This document shows positions 1 through 8,824 of a stretch of 18,427 bases of DNA, one piece after another; position 1 is the first letter of the stretch; each line of letters starts with the position of its first letter. A program made the translations under genes and the position numbers. This DNA is from CAYSLC01 sp964431545. Its GTDB lineage: Bacteria; Desulfobacterota; Desulfobacteria; Desulfobacterales; JAABSP01. The notes beneath the pieces were generated by a model, which worked only from the letters and a program-made list of their open reading frames with translations, did not search any database and was not told where the DNA came from. The stretch is taken from NCBI GenBank assembly GCA_964431545.1, contig CAYSLC010000108.1:1-18427 (forward strand). The letters are read 5' to 3'.

Positions 1-54
1 GGGGTTCTCGTTGACGGGGTGCGTGTGTCGGTGGTCGCCGTCGGGTGGGTGTAA
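1..54 (+). CDS. possible C-terminal tail of a gene entering from the left
   Basis: The first frame is open from base 1 to a TAA at 52-54 and encodes 17 residues (GVLVDGVRVSVVAVGWV), with mostly G or C in third codon positions as in the real genes of this window. It could be the end of a protein cut by the window edge. It is too short to recognise, and an open stretch of this length is expected by chance in GC-rich DNA. Confidence 0.15.
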   Translation, partial: GVLVDGVRVSVVAVGWV

Positions 55-202
55 GCGGAAAACAATGGCAACAAACATGATTGATTCGAAACAACAGTCC
101 CCGGAACTCCCCATGCGTAATTATGGAAACCCGGCCTTGGTTATCGTTTTGGCCCAGGCCGCCCCGCCGACCACCTAAACCCCGCCATCCCCCGGAATCG
201 TA

Positions 203-226
203 GGGGCGGACCTATGTGTCCGCCCT
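203..226. repeat. intergenic GC-rich hairpin (REP-like element)
   Basis: GGGCGGAC (204-211), a 6-base loop CTATGT, then GTCCGCCC (218-225) form a perfect 8-bp stem, extended by a G-T pair. It is flanked by ATCGTAG on the left and TTGTCATGACC on the right. Short intergenic elements of the form GTAGGGGCG...CGCCC are widespread in many bacterial genomes, and this matches that style from memory. Only one copy is visible in the window, so repeat status is inferred. There is no T-tract, so a terminator role is not supported. Confidence 0.5.
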
Positions 227-423
227 TGTCATGACCACCCCGGTCGGAACACCGACAGCGCCGGGAAAGTGACGCCATTGATGGATATGGGTTTGACAGC
301 CGGAATAAACGCATGCCAGCCGAAAAAATGATCAAGTCCGAAAGCCCGGACCCAAAAAATCAGAAAAGAATCACAACATCGCATCGATCACCTCATTTGT
401 GTTCCGCCACCACCGAACCCCCC

Positions 424-450
424 TTGATTTTCGGTATCGATTCGTATAAG
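424..450 (+). promoter_or_regulatory. candidate promoter or regulatory motif upstream of kinase 1
   Basis: TTGATT (424-429) and TATAAG (445-450) are separated by 15 bases and followed by GTCGAGGGG-type sequence. Nearly the same arrangement lies upstream of kinase 3 (TTGATT, 15 bases, TATAGG, then TCGAAGGG), and the two motifs sit 89 and 91 bases from their start codons. The 15-base spacer is short for a sigma-70 promoter, so this may instead be a regulator site or a remnant of an intergenic repeat. Confidence 0.35.
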
Positions 451-512
451 TCGAGGGGAAATCCCGAGGGGTCGACGCGCCCAATTGGATAACCAGTGGA
501 AATTGGTGAAGG

Positions 513-3500
513 ATGATCCAGGATCAGGAGAAGACCAAGGAGGAACTCATTGCCGAACTGGCGGCGGCCAGAAGGTCGGTCGCCCGGTATGAGGCGATGG
601 TGGAGGAACTCTGCCCGCCGGGTTTTTCCGCCGCCTCGATGGGGCGGGAGGGATCCTCGACGGAAGCGCTCCGGAGATACCGTTGGATCGCCGACCAAGT
701 TCACGACGTGATCTGGATGACGGACCGGACGGGGGCCATCGACTATTTCAGCTCCTCCGTCCGGCGGTTGCTGGGGTATACGCCGGCGGAGCTGAAGGAG
801 ATGGCCTGGAAGGACCTGATCGCCCCCGCCTTTTTCGCCATTTTTCAGGAGGCGCTCCGGCGTCGAATCACCCTCGAGACCGATGGCGAGGGGGATGAGA
901 AGACGCGGCGGTGGGAGGCGGAGTGGATCCGAAAAGACGGGAAACCCATCCCGACGGAGACGGTGACCACGCCGGTCCGGGATGGCGACGGCAATTTTCT
1001 GGGGATCATCGGCGTCACCCGGGACATCAGCGATCGGAAACGGGTGGTGGCGGACCTCGGGACGTGCGAGGACCGGTTCCGGCTGTTCATGGACAACAGC
1101 CCGACCCTCGCGTGGATCAAGGAGGAGACGGGGCGGTATGTGTTTCTCAGCCGGAACCACGAGGACTTTGGGTTCCGGGTGGAGGAGAGCCTCGGAAAGC
1201 GGGTGGAGGAGATTTTCCCCCCTGCGATTGCCGCCATGTACCGCGAAAACGACCTGCGGGTGACGGCGGCGGGCCGGCCCATGGAGATGGTCGAGGAGAG
1301 CGTCGATCAAACCGGAGAACGTCGCTTCTGGCGGGTCCAGAAGTTCCCCTTCCAGGACCCGGAGGGCAATCGGTTCATCGGCGGCATCGGGGTGGACATC
1401 ACCGACCGCAGGCGGCTGGAAGAGGCGTTGCGCAAGAGCGAGGAAACGTTTCGGAAGGTGACCGAGGCGGCGCCGACCAATATCTTTATCCTGCGGGGCG
1501 GACGGTTCGTGTATGTCAATCCGACGTTCCTGGAGGTGACCGGATATACGGCCGAGGAGGTTCGTAACCTCAACTTCCTCAACCTGATCCACCCCGATTT
1601 CCGCAACTTGGTCCGGGAGAGGGTGCGGGCGCGACAGGAAGGGGATGCGGCGCCTTGGCGAAAAGAACTTAGAAACCTCACAAAAGCGGGAGAGAGCCTC
1701 TGGCTCGACCACTCCTCGGTGCTCATCGAATACGAGGGAACCCCCGCCATCCTGGGGATCTCCGTCGACATCACCGCCCGCAAGTGCGCCGAAGCCGCTC
1801 TCCGCGAGAGCGAAAACCGGTACCGGACCCTGCTGGAAGGCGTCACCGATAGCGTCTATGTTCTGGACAGCGACTGGAACCACCTTCTCGTCAACGAGGC
1901 CGCCCATCGGTTCACCGGCACACCTTCGGGGGGGCTGCTGGGAAAGAATCTTCTGGAACTCTTTCCCAATGTCGAAGGGACGCCTTTTTTTGAATCGTTT
2001 CAGAGGGTGATGGAGAAGCGGGAGCCGGAGGTGGTCGAAAGTGAATTCCGGTTTCTCCATGGCGGAAAGGGGTGGTACGAGGTCAACGTCTACCCGGTTC
2101 CCGAGGGGATCCTCTGCATTTCGAAGGACATCACCGACCGCAAGCTGGCCGAAGGGGAACTGGAGGCCGCGAGACAGGCCGCCGAGGCCGCCAGCCGGGC
2201 CAAGAGCGAGTTCATCGCCAACATGAGCCATGAACTCCGGACCCCGCTCAACGCCATCCTCGGCTACGGACAGATCCTGGATCGGGACGACTCCCTCTCC
2301 GGAGGGCAGCGGGAGAAGATCGCCGTCATGACGGCCGGCGGCCGCCATCTGCTCACCCTCATCGACGACATTCTGGACATCGCGAGGATCGAGTCGGGGA
2401 AGATCGAGATCGAGCCCAGGGCCGTCGACTTGAAGCGGATGGTCGCCAACGTGGCCGCCATGCTGCGGTTGCGGGCCTTGGAAAAGGCGGTCGACCTGGT
2501 CCAGGAGATCGACCCCGCGACCCCCCGGTACGTGGAGTGCGATGAAAAACGGCTGCGGCAGGTGCTCCTGAACCTTCTCTCCAATGCCGTCAAATTCACC
2601 GACGAGGGAAGGGTGACCATCTCCGTCCGTCCCGCCGGCGGACGGATCGCCTTTCGGGTCTCGGACACCGGCATCGGGATCCCAGAAGAGAGCCTCCAGG
2701 AGATCTTCGAGCCCTTCCGGCAGTTGTTCGGCGTCTCCGGCCGGCGGGAGGGCACCGGTCTCGGGCTTTCCATCAGCCGGCGGCTGGTCCGGCTGATGGG
2801 GGGCGATATCGAGGCCCGAAGCACGGTGGGGGAAGGGAGCGTCTTCGCTTTCGCCATCCCCCTGCCCGAACTCGATGCACAGGCGGCTCCCCCGGAAGCG
2901 GAGCGGCCGAAAAAGATCGTCGGCCATCGGGGGCCCAGGCGGAGGGCCCTCATTGTGGACGACATGGAGATAAACCGGGTCATCGCCAGGGCCATGCTCG
3001 AACCCCTGGGGTTCGACATCGAAGAGGCGAGGGACGGCGGGGAGGCCATCGACATCCGCGCCGCCTTCCGTCCCGACGTCATCCTGGTGGACCTGGTCCT
3101 GCCCGACATGGACGGCACGGACCTGATCCGGGCCCTCCGCGCCGGGGACCTGGGGAGCGCCCCCCTCATCCTCGTGGTCTCGGGAAAGGGGCACTGGGAA
3201 AGGGAAAGGGTTCTCCGGGAGGGGAGCGTCGACGCCTATCTGACCAAGCCGATCTCCTACGACGACCTCGTGGACCTGCTCGGACGCGGCCTGGGATTGA
3301 CCTGGATTCATGAAAGCGACGAAGCGGCGGAGGGAACCGGGCGGGGCGGAGAGCCGTTGCCTCTGACGCCGCCGTCGACAAAGGATCTCACGGCCCTGCA
3401 CGCCCTCTCCCGGATGGGCGATCTCTCCGCCATCCGTGACTATCTGGATGACATCCGCCGATGCCATCCCGAAGCGGCGGCGTTCTGCGCGGCCGCCGGC

Positions 3501-3572
3501 CGCCACGTCAGGGCGTGCGACACCACCGCGATCCGGAACCTCATCGAAGGGTTCATGGGGGAGAAGGTATGA
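513..3572 (+). CDS. cytoplasmic hybrid sensor histidine kinase, PASx4-HisKA-HATPase-REC (kinase 1)
   Basis: A 1019-residue protein with no membrane segment, so probably a cytoplasmic sensor. A short charged helix (about 1-33) leads into four PAS domains at roughly 55-175, 185-297, 310-425 and 435-545, three of them ending in the DI[TS][DA]RK signature. The HisKA H-box is at 565-635, with His573 in SHELRTPLN. The ATPase domain (675-785) shows the N-box Asn691, the G1 box DTGIGIP (718-724) and the G2 box GTGLGLS (747-753). A receiver at 811-925 has acidic residues at the VDDME motif, acceptor Asp860 and Lys912. The helical tail (955-1019) resembles tails found after receivers in hybrid kinases; it has no HPt-type HxxKG motif. 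The start is set by the ATG after GGTGAAGG and by alignment with kinase 3. The stop overlaps the next start (ATGA), indicating translational coupling. The sensed signal cannot be read from the sequence. Confidence 0.95.
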   Translation: MIQDQEKTKEELIAELAAARRSVARYEAMVEELCPPGFSAASMGREGSSTEALRRYRWIADQVHDVIWMTDRTGAIDYFSSSVRRLLGYTPAELKEMAWKDLIAPAFFAIFQEALRRRITLETDGEGDEKTRRWEAEWIRKDGKPIPTETVTTPVRDGDGNFLGIIGVTRDISDRKRVVADLGTCEDRFRLFMDNSPTLAWIKEETGRYVFLSRNHEDFGFRVEESLGKRVEEIFPPAIAAMYRENDLRVTAAGRPMEMVEESVDQTGERRFWRVQKFPFQDPEGNRFIGGIGVDITDRRRLEEALRKSEETFRKVTEAAPTNIFILRGGRFVYVNPTFLEVTGYTAEEVRNLNFLNLIHPDFRNLVRERVRARQEGDAAPWRKELRNLTKAGESLWLDHSSVLIEYEGTPAILGISVDITARKCAEAALRESENRYRTLLEGVTDSVYVLDSDWNHLLVNEAAHRFTGTPSGGLLGKNLLELFPNVEGTPFFESFQRVMEKREPEVVESEFRFLHGGKGWYEVNVYPVPEGILCISKDITDRKLAEGELEAARQAAEAASRAKSEFIANMSHELRTPLNAILGYGQILDRDDSLSGGQREKIAVMTAGGRHLLTLIDDILDIARIESGKIEIEPRAVDLKRMVANVAAMLRLRALEKAVDLVQEIDPATPRYVECDEKRLRQVLLNLLSNAVKFTDEGRVTISVRPAGGRIAFRVSDTGIGIPEESLQEIFEPFRQLFGVSGRREGTGLGLSISRRLVRLMGGDIEARSTVGEGSVFAFAIPLPELDAQAAPPEAERPKKIVGHRGPRRRALIVDDMEINRVIARAMLEPLGFDIEEARDGGEAIDIRAAFRPDVILVDLVLPDMDGTDLIRALRAGDLGSAPLILVVSGKGHWERERVLREGSVDAYLTKPISYDDLVDLLGRGLGLTWIHESDEAAEGTGRGGEPLPLTPPSTKDLTALHALSRMGDLSAIRDYLDDIRRCHPEAAAFCAAAGRHVRACDTTAIRNLIEGFMGEKV

Positions 3573-5992
3573 AGCGGGACGATCCACCGCGCGGCACGAT
3601 CCTCATCGTGGACGACGACCCCGTCAACCTGGGGGTGTTGAACGAGTTTCTCAAGGATGCCGGGTTTTCCGTTCTTCTGGCCAGAAACGGGGACGAGTGC
3701 CTGGAGAGCGCCCGGCTGGGAGGGCCGGACGCCATCCTCCTCGATGTCCTCATGCCCGGGCCCGACGGATACGCCATCTGCGAGCGCCTCAAGCGGATGC
3801 CGGAGACCCGCGAGATTCCGGTAATCTTTCTCTCCGTCCTGACGGATCCCGAACACGCTCTCAAGGGGTTCGACGCGGGCGGGGTGGACTACATCGCCAA
3901 ACCCTTCCGCCGCCAGGAGGTCCTCGCCCGGGTCTCGACCCATGCCGCCATCCGGCGACGGAAAACGGAGCTGAAGGCCCTCAACCGGCGCCTGGAGGCG
4001 GAGGTACGGGAGAAGAACCGTCTGGCGGCCACACTGGCCGAAAAGGAACGCCGGTTGAACGAGGCCCAGGCCATCGCCGCCGTGGGCAGTTGGGAGCGGG
4101 ACCTGGCCACCGATGCCGGCCGCTGGTCCGACAACCAGTTCCGCCTCTTCGGGTACGAGCCCGGCGAGGTGACCCCTTGCTTCGATCTGTTCAAACGGCA
4201 TGTCCATCCCGAGGATCTGGACCGTGTCCTCGCCGTCATCGGCGGCTGCATCGAAAAGGGACATCCCTACGACACCGACTACCGATACATCCCCGTGAGC
4301 GGCGAGGTGCGGTACGCCCACGCCATCGGCACGGTGGAGCGGGACGACGAGGGGCGGCCGATCCGGATCCGCGGCACCTTGCAGGACATCACCGAGCGCA
4401 AGCGCCGGGAGAACGAACTCAAATGGCTCCACGACCGGCTCGACGGCATCCTGAAACACACCCCAAACATCGTCTGCGTCCTGGACGAGGAGGGACGGTA
4501 CCTCCACATCAATCCCGCCGGCCAGCGGGCCCTGGGCCTGCCCGAGGCGCGAATCATCGGCAAGTCCTGCCGGAACCTCCTCCCCCCGGACACGGCGGAT
4601 CTCTTTCTCCGGCGGATCCGCGAAGTCCTCGCCGCCGACGAACCGATGGCGGTGGAGGACACCCTGGTCCTCGATGGCGGGGAGACCCACTTCACCACCG
4701 TTCTCTTTCCCCTCTTCCGGCACGGCGGCCGGGCCACCGCCGTGGGGGGCGTCGCCATGGACGTCACGGAGCGCAAAAACGCCGAGCGGGACCGCCTGGA
4801 GATGGAGCGCCGGCTCCAGAGCCTGCGGCGCCAGGAGAGCCTCGGGGTCATGGCCGGGGGGATCGCCCATGACTTCAACAACCTCCTGATGGCGATCCTG
4901 GGGAACATCGAGATGGTCAAACATGGGCTGGCCCCCGACGCGTCGGGCCGGGAGCTTCTTCGGGAATCGGAAAAGGCGATCCACCGGGCGACGGACCTGG
5001 TCCGCCAAATGCTCGCCTATACGGGGAAGGGGGGCTTCTCCGTCCAATCCGTGGACCCGGCAAAGCTCATCGAATCCTCGGTCGGGACGATAAAATCGGC
5101 GGTCTCCGGCAAGGCCTCCACCCGTTTCGACCTGGCCGCCGGGCTTCCCCATATCCAGGGGGACCCCGTTCAACTGCGGCAGCTTCTGGTCCACCTGGCC
5201 GTCAACGCCGCCGAATCCTACGGCGAAAAGGGCAACGGCGGCGCGGTGGTGATCGCGGCCGGCGTCGACACCTGTGGGGAGGCCGAACTCTCGTCGACCC
5301 TCTCCGACCTCTGGATGGGGTACGACCCGCCCTTCAGGGACGGCCGATACCTCTGGATCGAGGTGCGGGACCGGGGGGAGGGCATCGACCCGGAGGCCCG
5401 GAAGCAGATCTTCGACCCCTTCTACACCACCAAGTTCCAGGGAAGGGGGCTGGGCCTGGCCGCCGTCCTCGGGATCGTCCGGTGCCACCGGGGGTATATC
5501 CGGGTCGATTCGGAGCCGGGCTGGGGGACGACAATCCGGGTGCTGCTCCCCGCCCGCCCGGCCGGGGACCCGGAGAGGACGGTTCCGCCTCCGGCGCGCC
5601 CGCCGTCCGAAACCGAGGCCGACGCCGACCGGATCCTCCTGGTGGACGACGAGGCCTCGGTCCGGGACCTGGTCGGGCGGATGCTGGAAAGACTCGGGTA
5701 CACGGTCCTCGCCGCCGCCAGCGGTCCCGAAGCCCTGGAGCTGTTCGCCGAGCGGCCGGGGGACGTCGATCTCGTCCTGCTCGATCTGACCATGCCGGGC
5801 ATGAACGGCCTGGAGACCCTGGAGGTACTCCGCCGGGTGGACCCGGAGATCCCCGTGGTCCTCTCCAGCGGGTACGGCGAGGAGGATCTCGGGATCCGGT
5901 ACGGCGATGCCGGGTTCGACGGCTTCCTCCCCAAACCCTACCGCGCGGCCGATCTGGAGACTCTGCTCCGGAAGATCCTCGGACGGGCCTGA
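3569..5992 (+). CDS. REC-PAS-PAS-HisKA-HATPase-REC hybrid kinase (kinase 2)
   Basis: An 807-residue cytoplasmic protein. The N-terminal receiver (9-125) has the VDDD acidic cluster, acceptor Asp59, Ser89 and Lys111. A charged helical linker (132-165) leads to two PAS domains (about 165-277 and 287-402). The kinase core has His434 in GIAHDFNN, N-box Asn546, G1 box DRGEGID (601-607) and G2 box GRGLGL (625-630). A second receiver (687-803) has VDDE, Asp739 and Lys789. The ATG lies in the ATGA overlap with kinase 1, preceded by GGGGGAGAAGG; longer in-frame starts upstream would lie deep inside kinase 1. The overlap suggests co-translation, and the N-terminal receiver is a natural phosphoryl acceptor for kinase 1 (inference). 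The C-terminal half is closely related to that of kinase 3. Confidence 0.95.
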   Translation: MKRDDPPRGTILIVDDDPVNLGVLNEFLKDAGFSVLLARNGDECLESARLGGPDAILLDVLMPGPDGYAICERLKRMPETREIPVIFLSVLTDPEHALKGFDAGGVDYIAKPFRRQEVLARVSTHAAIRRRKTELKALNRRLEAEVREKNRLAATLAEKERRLNEAQAIAAVGSWERDLATDAGRWSDNQFRLFGYEPGEVTPCFDLFKRHVHPEDLDRVLAVIGGCIEKGHPYDTDYRYIPVSGEVRYAHAIGTVERDDEGRPIRIRGTLQDITERKRRENELKWLHDRLDGILKHTPNIVCVLDEEGRYLHINPAGQRALGLPEARIIGKSCRNLLPPDTADLFLRRIREVLAADEPMAVEDTLVLDGGETHFTTVLFPLFRHGGRATAVGGVAMDVTERKNAERDRLEMERRLQSLRRQESLGVMAGGIAHDFNNLLMAILGNIEMVKHGLAPDASGRELLRESEKAIHRATDLVRQMLAYTGKGGFSVQSVDPAKLIESSVGTIKSAVSGKASTRFDLAAGLPHIQGDPVQLRQLLVHLAVNAAESYGEKGNGGAVVIAAGVDTCGEAELSSTLSDLWMGYDPPFRDGRYLWIEVRDRGEGIDPEARKQIFDPFYTTKFQGRGLGLAAVLGIVRCHRGYIRVDSEPGWGTTIRVLLPARPAGDPERTVPPPARPPSETEADADRILLVDDEASVRDLVGRMLERLGYTVLAAASGPEALELFAERPGDVDLVLLDLTMPGMNGLETLEVLRRVDPEIPVVLSSGYGEEDLGIRYGDAGFDGFLPKPYRAADLETLLRKILGRA

Positions 5993-6050
5993 TCCCGAAA
6001 CGCCATGGACCCACTATGGGGTACCGATCCCCTGTAAACCCGGATTCGGT

Positions 6051-6075
6051 CCTCCACCAATGGGAGGTTTCCTTT
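6051..6075 (+). terminator. weak terminator-like hairpin after kinase 2
   Basis: CCTCCACCAATGGGAGG (6051-6067) can fold as a 5-bp stem, or a 6-bp stem with one bulged G, and is followed by TTTCCTTT. It lies 58 bases after the kinase 2 stop and before the promoter-like motif of kinase 3, a sensible place for transcription to end. The stem is short and the T-run is interrupted, so leaky termination at most. Confidence 0.3.
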
Positions 6076-6235
6076 AAGACCCGGAAATGAGAGCGTTCCT
6101 TCCATTCAGATCCCTTGATCCCATCCCATTTTTCGGGGACCGCCCACCCCCATTTTCTCCTTCAAACCCCGCTTGCCGCGCCGCGGAGGGATGACCTCCG
6201 GATCGCCGGACCGATCGCGTGATTTTGCAAACTTC

Positions 6236-6262
6236 TTGATTTCAATCGATACTTCATATAGG
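6236..6262 (+). promoter_or_regulatory. candidate promoter or regulatory motif upstream of kinase 3
   Basis: TTGATT (6236-6241), 15 bases, TATAGG (6257-6262), then TCGAAGGG. It matches the element upstream of kinase 1 in words, internal spacing and distance to the start codon. An alternative sigma-70 reading in the same place is TTGCAA (6225-6230), 17 bases, GATACT (6248-6253). The sequence does not decide between them. Confidence 0.35.
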
Positions 6263-6326
6263 TCGAAGGGAGAAGAGTGTTCCGGCACCCGAGTCCCAAA
6301 TCCCCCCTTCGGCCAGGATGGTGACC

Positions 6327-8824
6327 ATGCCCCCCGACCAGGAAAAATCGAAAGCGGAACTCATCGCCGAACTGGCGGCGGCGAAAAGATCGCTCGCCCG
6401 GTATGAAGCGATGGTGGCGGATCTCTCCTCCCCGGACATCACCGAGCGCAAACGGATGGAGACCGACCTCCGGGCGGGCGAGGAACGGTACCGCCTGCTG
6501 GCGGAAAACGTCCAGGATATCGTCTGGGTGGTCGATCCCCAGCTCAACTACACCTATATCAGTCCCTCGGTGAAGAAGATCCTCGGCTACGACCCGGAAA
6601 AGATCATTGGAAAGCCCCTGCGAAACGGCATCTCCGAACCGTTTCTCGCGGCGGTGGACCGGGCCATCGAGGCCCGGCTCGGGGACGAAAGAGGCGGCAA
6701 GGGGAAGACCGAGGAAGAGATCTGGCGGCTCCAATATGCCCATCGGGACGGGACCCTGGTGTGGGTGGAATCCCTCATCACCCCGCTCCGGGAGCCGGAC
6801 GGGAGGTTCATGGGGATGATCGGCTGCACCCGGGACATCACCCGGCAGGTGGAGATGGCCGAGGCGCTAAAGGAGAGCGAGAGACGATACCGCTCGGTGG
6901 TGGAGGACCAGACCGAGGTCATCAGCCGGTTCCGGGCCGACGGCACGTTTCTCTTCGTCAATGAGGTCTACTGCAAGTTTTTCGGAAAGACCGCCGGGGA
7001 ACTCATCGGAAAAAAATGGCATCCCGTGGCGGTCCCGGAGGATCTCCCCGAGATCGAGAAGAAACTGGCCCTCCTTTCCCCGGAAACCCCTGTGGTGGTG
7101 GTTGAGAACCGGGTCTATTCCGGGACCGGCGACGTCCGGTGGATGCAGTTCGTCAACCGGGCGTTCCATGACGAGGCCGGCCGCCTGACGGAGATCCAGT
7201 CCGTGGGGCGGGACATCACCGACCGGAAGCACGCGGAACAGGCCGTGGAGGAGAGCCAGGAACGTCTTCAACTGGTCCTGGAGGGAAGCCGAACCGGCTT
7301 CTGGGATTGGGACATTCGGACCGGCGAGGTCCGGCGGAACGAGCATTGGGCGATGATGTTGGGGTACGGGCCCGAAGAGATCCGGTTCACCGTCGACCAG
7401 TGGTTGGATTTCATCCACCCGGAGGATCGGGACCTGGCATGGCAATCGATCCGGGATCATCTGGCCGGCCGCAGCGATATGCACAAGGTCGAATACCGGA
7501 TGGTGACCAAGGACGGCGGTTTCAAATGGATCCTCGACCAGGCCCGGGTGGTCCGGCGGGATCTCGACGGCGCGCCGCTTCGGATGAGCGGCACCCACAC
7601 GGATATCACGGAGCGAAAACGGGCCGAGGCGGACCGGATCCGGCTGGAGCGTCACCTGCAAGCCTCCCAGCGGCTGGAGAGCCTCGGCATCATGGCCGGC
7701 GGCATCGCCCACGACTTCAACAACATCCTGATGATCGTCCTGGGGAACCTCGAGATGGCCAGGGACGAAACCGAGGATCCCCGCCTCCAAAGCCGCCTGG
7801 AGGCATCGGAAAAGGCGGCCCAGCGGGCCGTGGAGATCGTCCGTCAGATCCTCGCCTATTCCGGAAAAGGTCACGTCGCCGCCCATCCCCTCGATCTCGG
7901 CCGGCTCATCCGGAACATCTCCGAACTCTTGCGGTTCGCCATTNNNNNNNNNNGTGGATCTGTCTCAACCTCCATCCGTCCCCCGTCCTTCCGAAGGTCA
8001 TCGGAGACGAGGCCCAGCTCCAGCAGGTCGTGACCAACCTGGTCCTGAACGCCGCCGAATCCTACGGAGAAGGGAACGACGGGTTCGTCGCCGTCTCCAC
8101 CGGGGTCGAGACCTGTACGGGGGGTACCCTGTCCGAAACCGTCCCGGACGTCTGGATGTCCTATCCCCAGCCGCTCCCGGAGGGCCGGTTCGTCTTCGTC
8201 GACGTGAGGGACGAAGGGGCCGGCATGGACCCGGAAATCCGGAAACGGATCTTCGAACCCTTCTACACCACCAAATTCCAGGGCCGGGGCCTGGGGCTGG
8301 CGGCCGTCCTCGGGATCGTCCGGGGCCACAAGGGGTATATCCGCGTCGATTCGGGGCCGGACACGGGAACGGCGGTTCGCGTGTTGTTTCCCGCCGTCGG
8401 AGAAGGGGCGGCCGGCGGGACAGAGGCGGTCCCGGCCACCGGCTCCGGGAGGAGGGGAGCCTCCGGCAGGGCGCTGCTGGTGGGCGACGAAGCCCAGATC
8501 CGGGAGCTGGTCCGAAGGATGTTCGAGCGGCTGGGGTACACCGTGCTTTTCGCCTCCGACGGCGCCGACGCCCTGGATCTGTTCCGGGACAAGGGGAGGC
8601 CCGTCGATCTGGTGCTTTTCGACCTGACCATGGATGGCAGGGGCTGCGTGGAAATCCTCCAGGCGATCCGCCGATGGGACCCGAAGGTTCCGGTCATCCT
8701 CTCCAGCGGATACAGCGAAGAGGAGATCCGGTCCCGTCACGGAGATATGGAATATAGCGGGTTCCTCCAGAAACCTTACGGGAGCGCCGATCTCGAACGA
8801 GTGCTGAAGAGGGGGGATTTGTGA
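6327..8824 (+). CDS. hybrid sensor kinase PASx3-HisKA-HATPase-REC, split by an assembly gap (kinase 3)
   Basis: The N-terminal helix (1-33) is nearly identical in pattern to that of kinase 1 and supports the ATG at 6327, preceded by AGGATGGTG; an in-frame ATG at 6318 is the alternative. Directly after the helix comes DITERKRMETDL (37-48), a PAS C-terminal signature without its PAS. Three PAS domains follow (about 50-175, 185-302, 312-432), then HisKA with His462 in GIAHDFNN. Ten Ns interrupt the end of the HisKA region. After the gap the frame shifts relative to the placeholder but continues the same protein: N-box (NLVLNAAES), G1 box DEGAGMD, G2 box GRGLGL, then a receiver to the TGA at 8822-8824. 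That receiver reads VGDE instead of VDDE, and FDLTMDG instead of the usual LDLTMPG, but keeps the acceptor Asp (8621-8623) and the QKPY lysine. Alignment with kinase 2 suggests only about five residues are missing. Confidence 0.9.
7944..7953. other. assembly gap (10 Ns) inside kinase 3
   Basis: Ten consecutive Ns follow the ATT codon at 7941-7943. The downstream reading frame resumes with TGG at 7955. For one continuous protein the true gap length must be 2 modulo 3, so ten is a placeholder. Alignment with the equivalent part of kinase 2 suggests a real gap near 11-17 bases. Confidence 0.95.

Larger units (their letters stand above)
55..512. other. intergenic region upstream of the kinase cluster
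   Basis: No convincing gene is seen here. The long minus-strand open frame that crosses into this region is a shadow of the GC-rich kinase gene. The region holds a GC-rich hairpin near 203-226 and a promoter-like motif near 424-450, both listed separately. Its composition is less GC-rich than the genes, and homopolymer and AT-rich words are more frequent at 60-130 and 330-380. Confidence 0.6.
5993..6326. other. intergenic region between kinases 2 and 3
   Basis: 334 bases without a convincing gene. The left part holds a weak terminator-like hairpin (6051-6075). The right part holds the TTGATT/TATAGG motif shared with kinase 1. The short open frames on both strands show no recognisable protein. 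Confidence 0.6.

Noticed and set aside
3375..3569. An HPt domain at the C-terminus of kinase 1
   Set aside because: The tail is helical but has no HxxKG-type phosphoacceptor motif; the one His-containing stretch (RRCHPEA) does not fit.
393..3587. A 1064-codon open frame on the minus strand opposite kinase 1, and a similar 913-codon one opposite kinase 4 (8967-11708)
   Set aside because: They mirror GC-rich plus-strand genes with clear domains; their translations are Pro/Gly/Asp/Arg-rich, without recognisable motifs.
7930..7970. A genuine frameshift splitting kinase 3 into two genes
   Set aside because: The frame change coincides exactly with the ten Ns, and both halves align to one continuous kinase.
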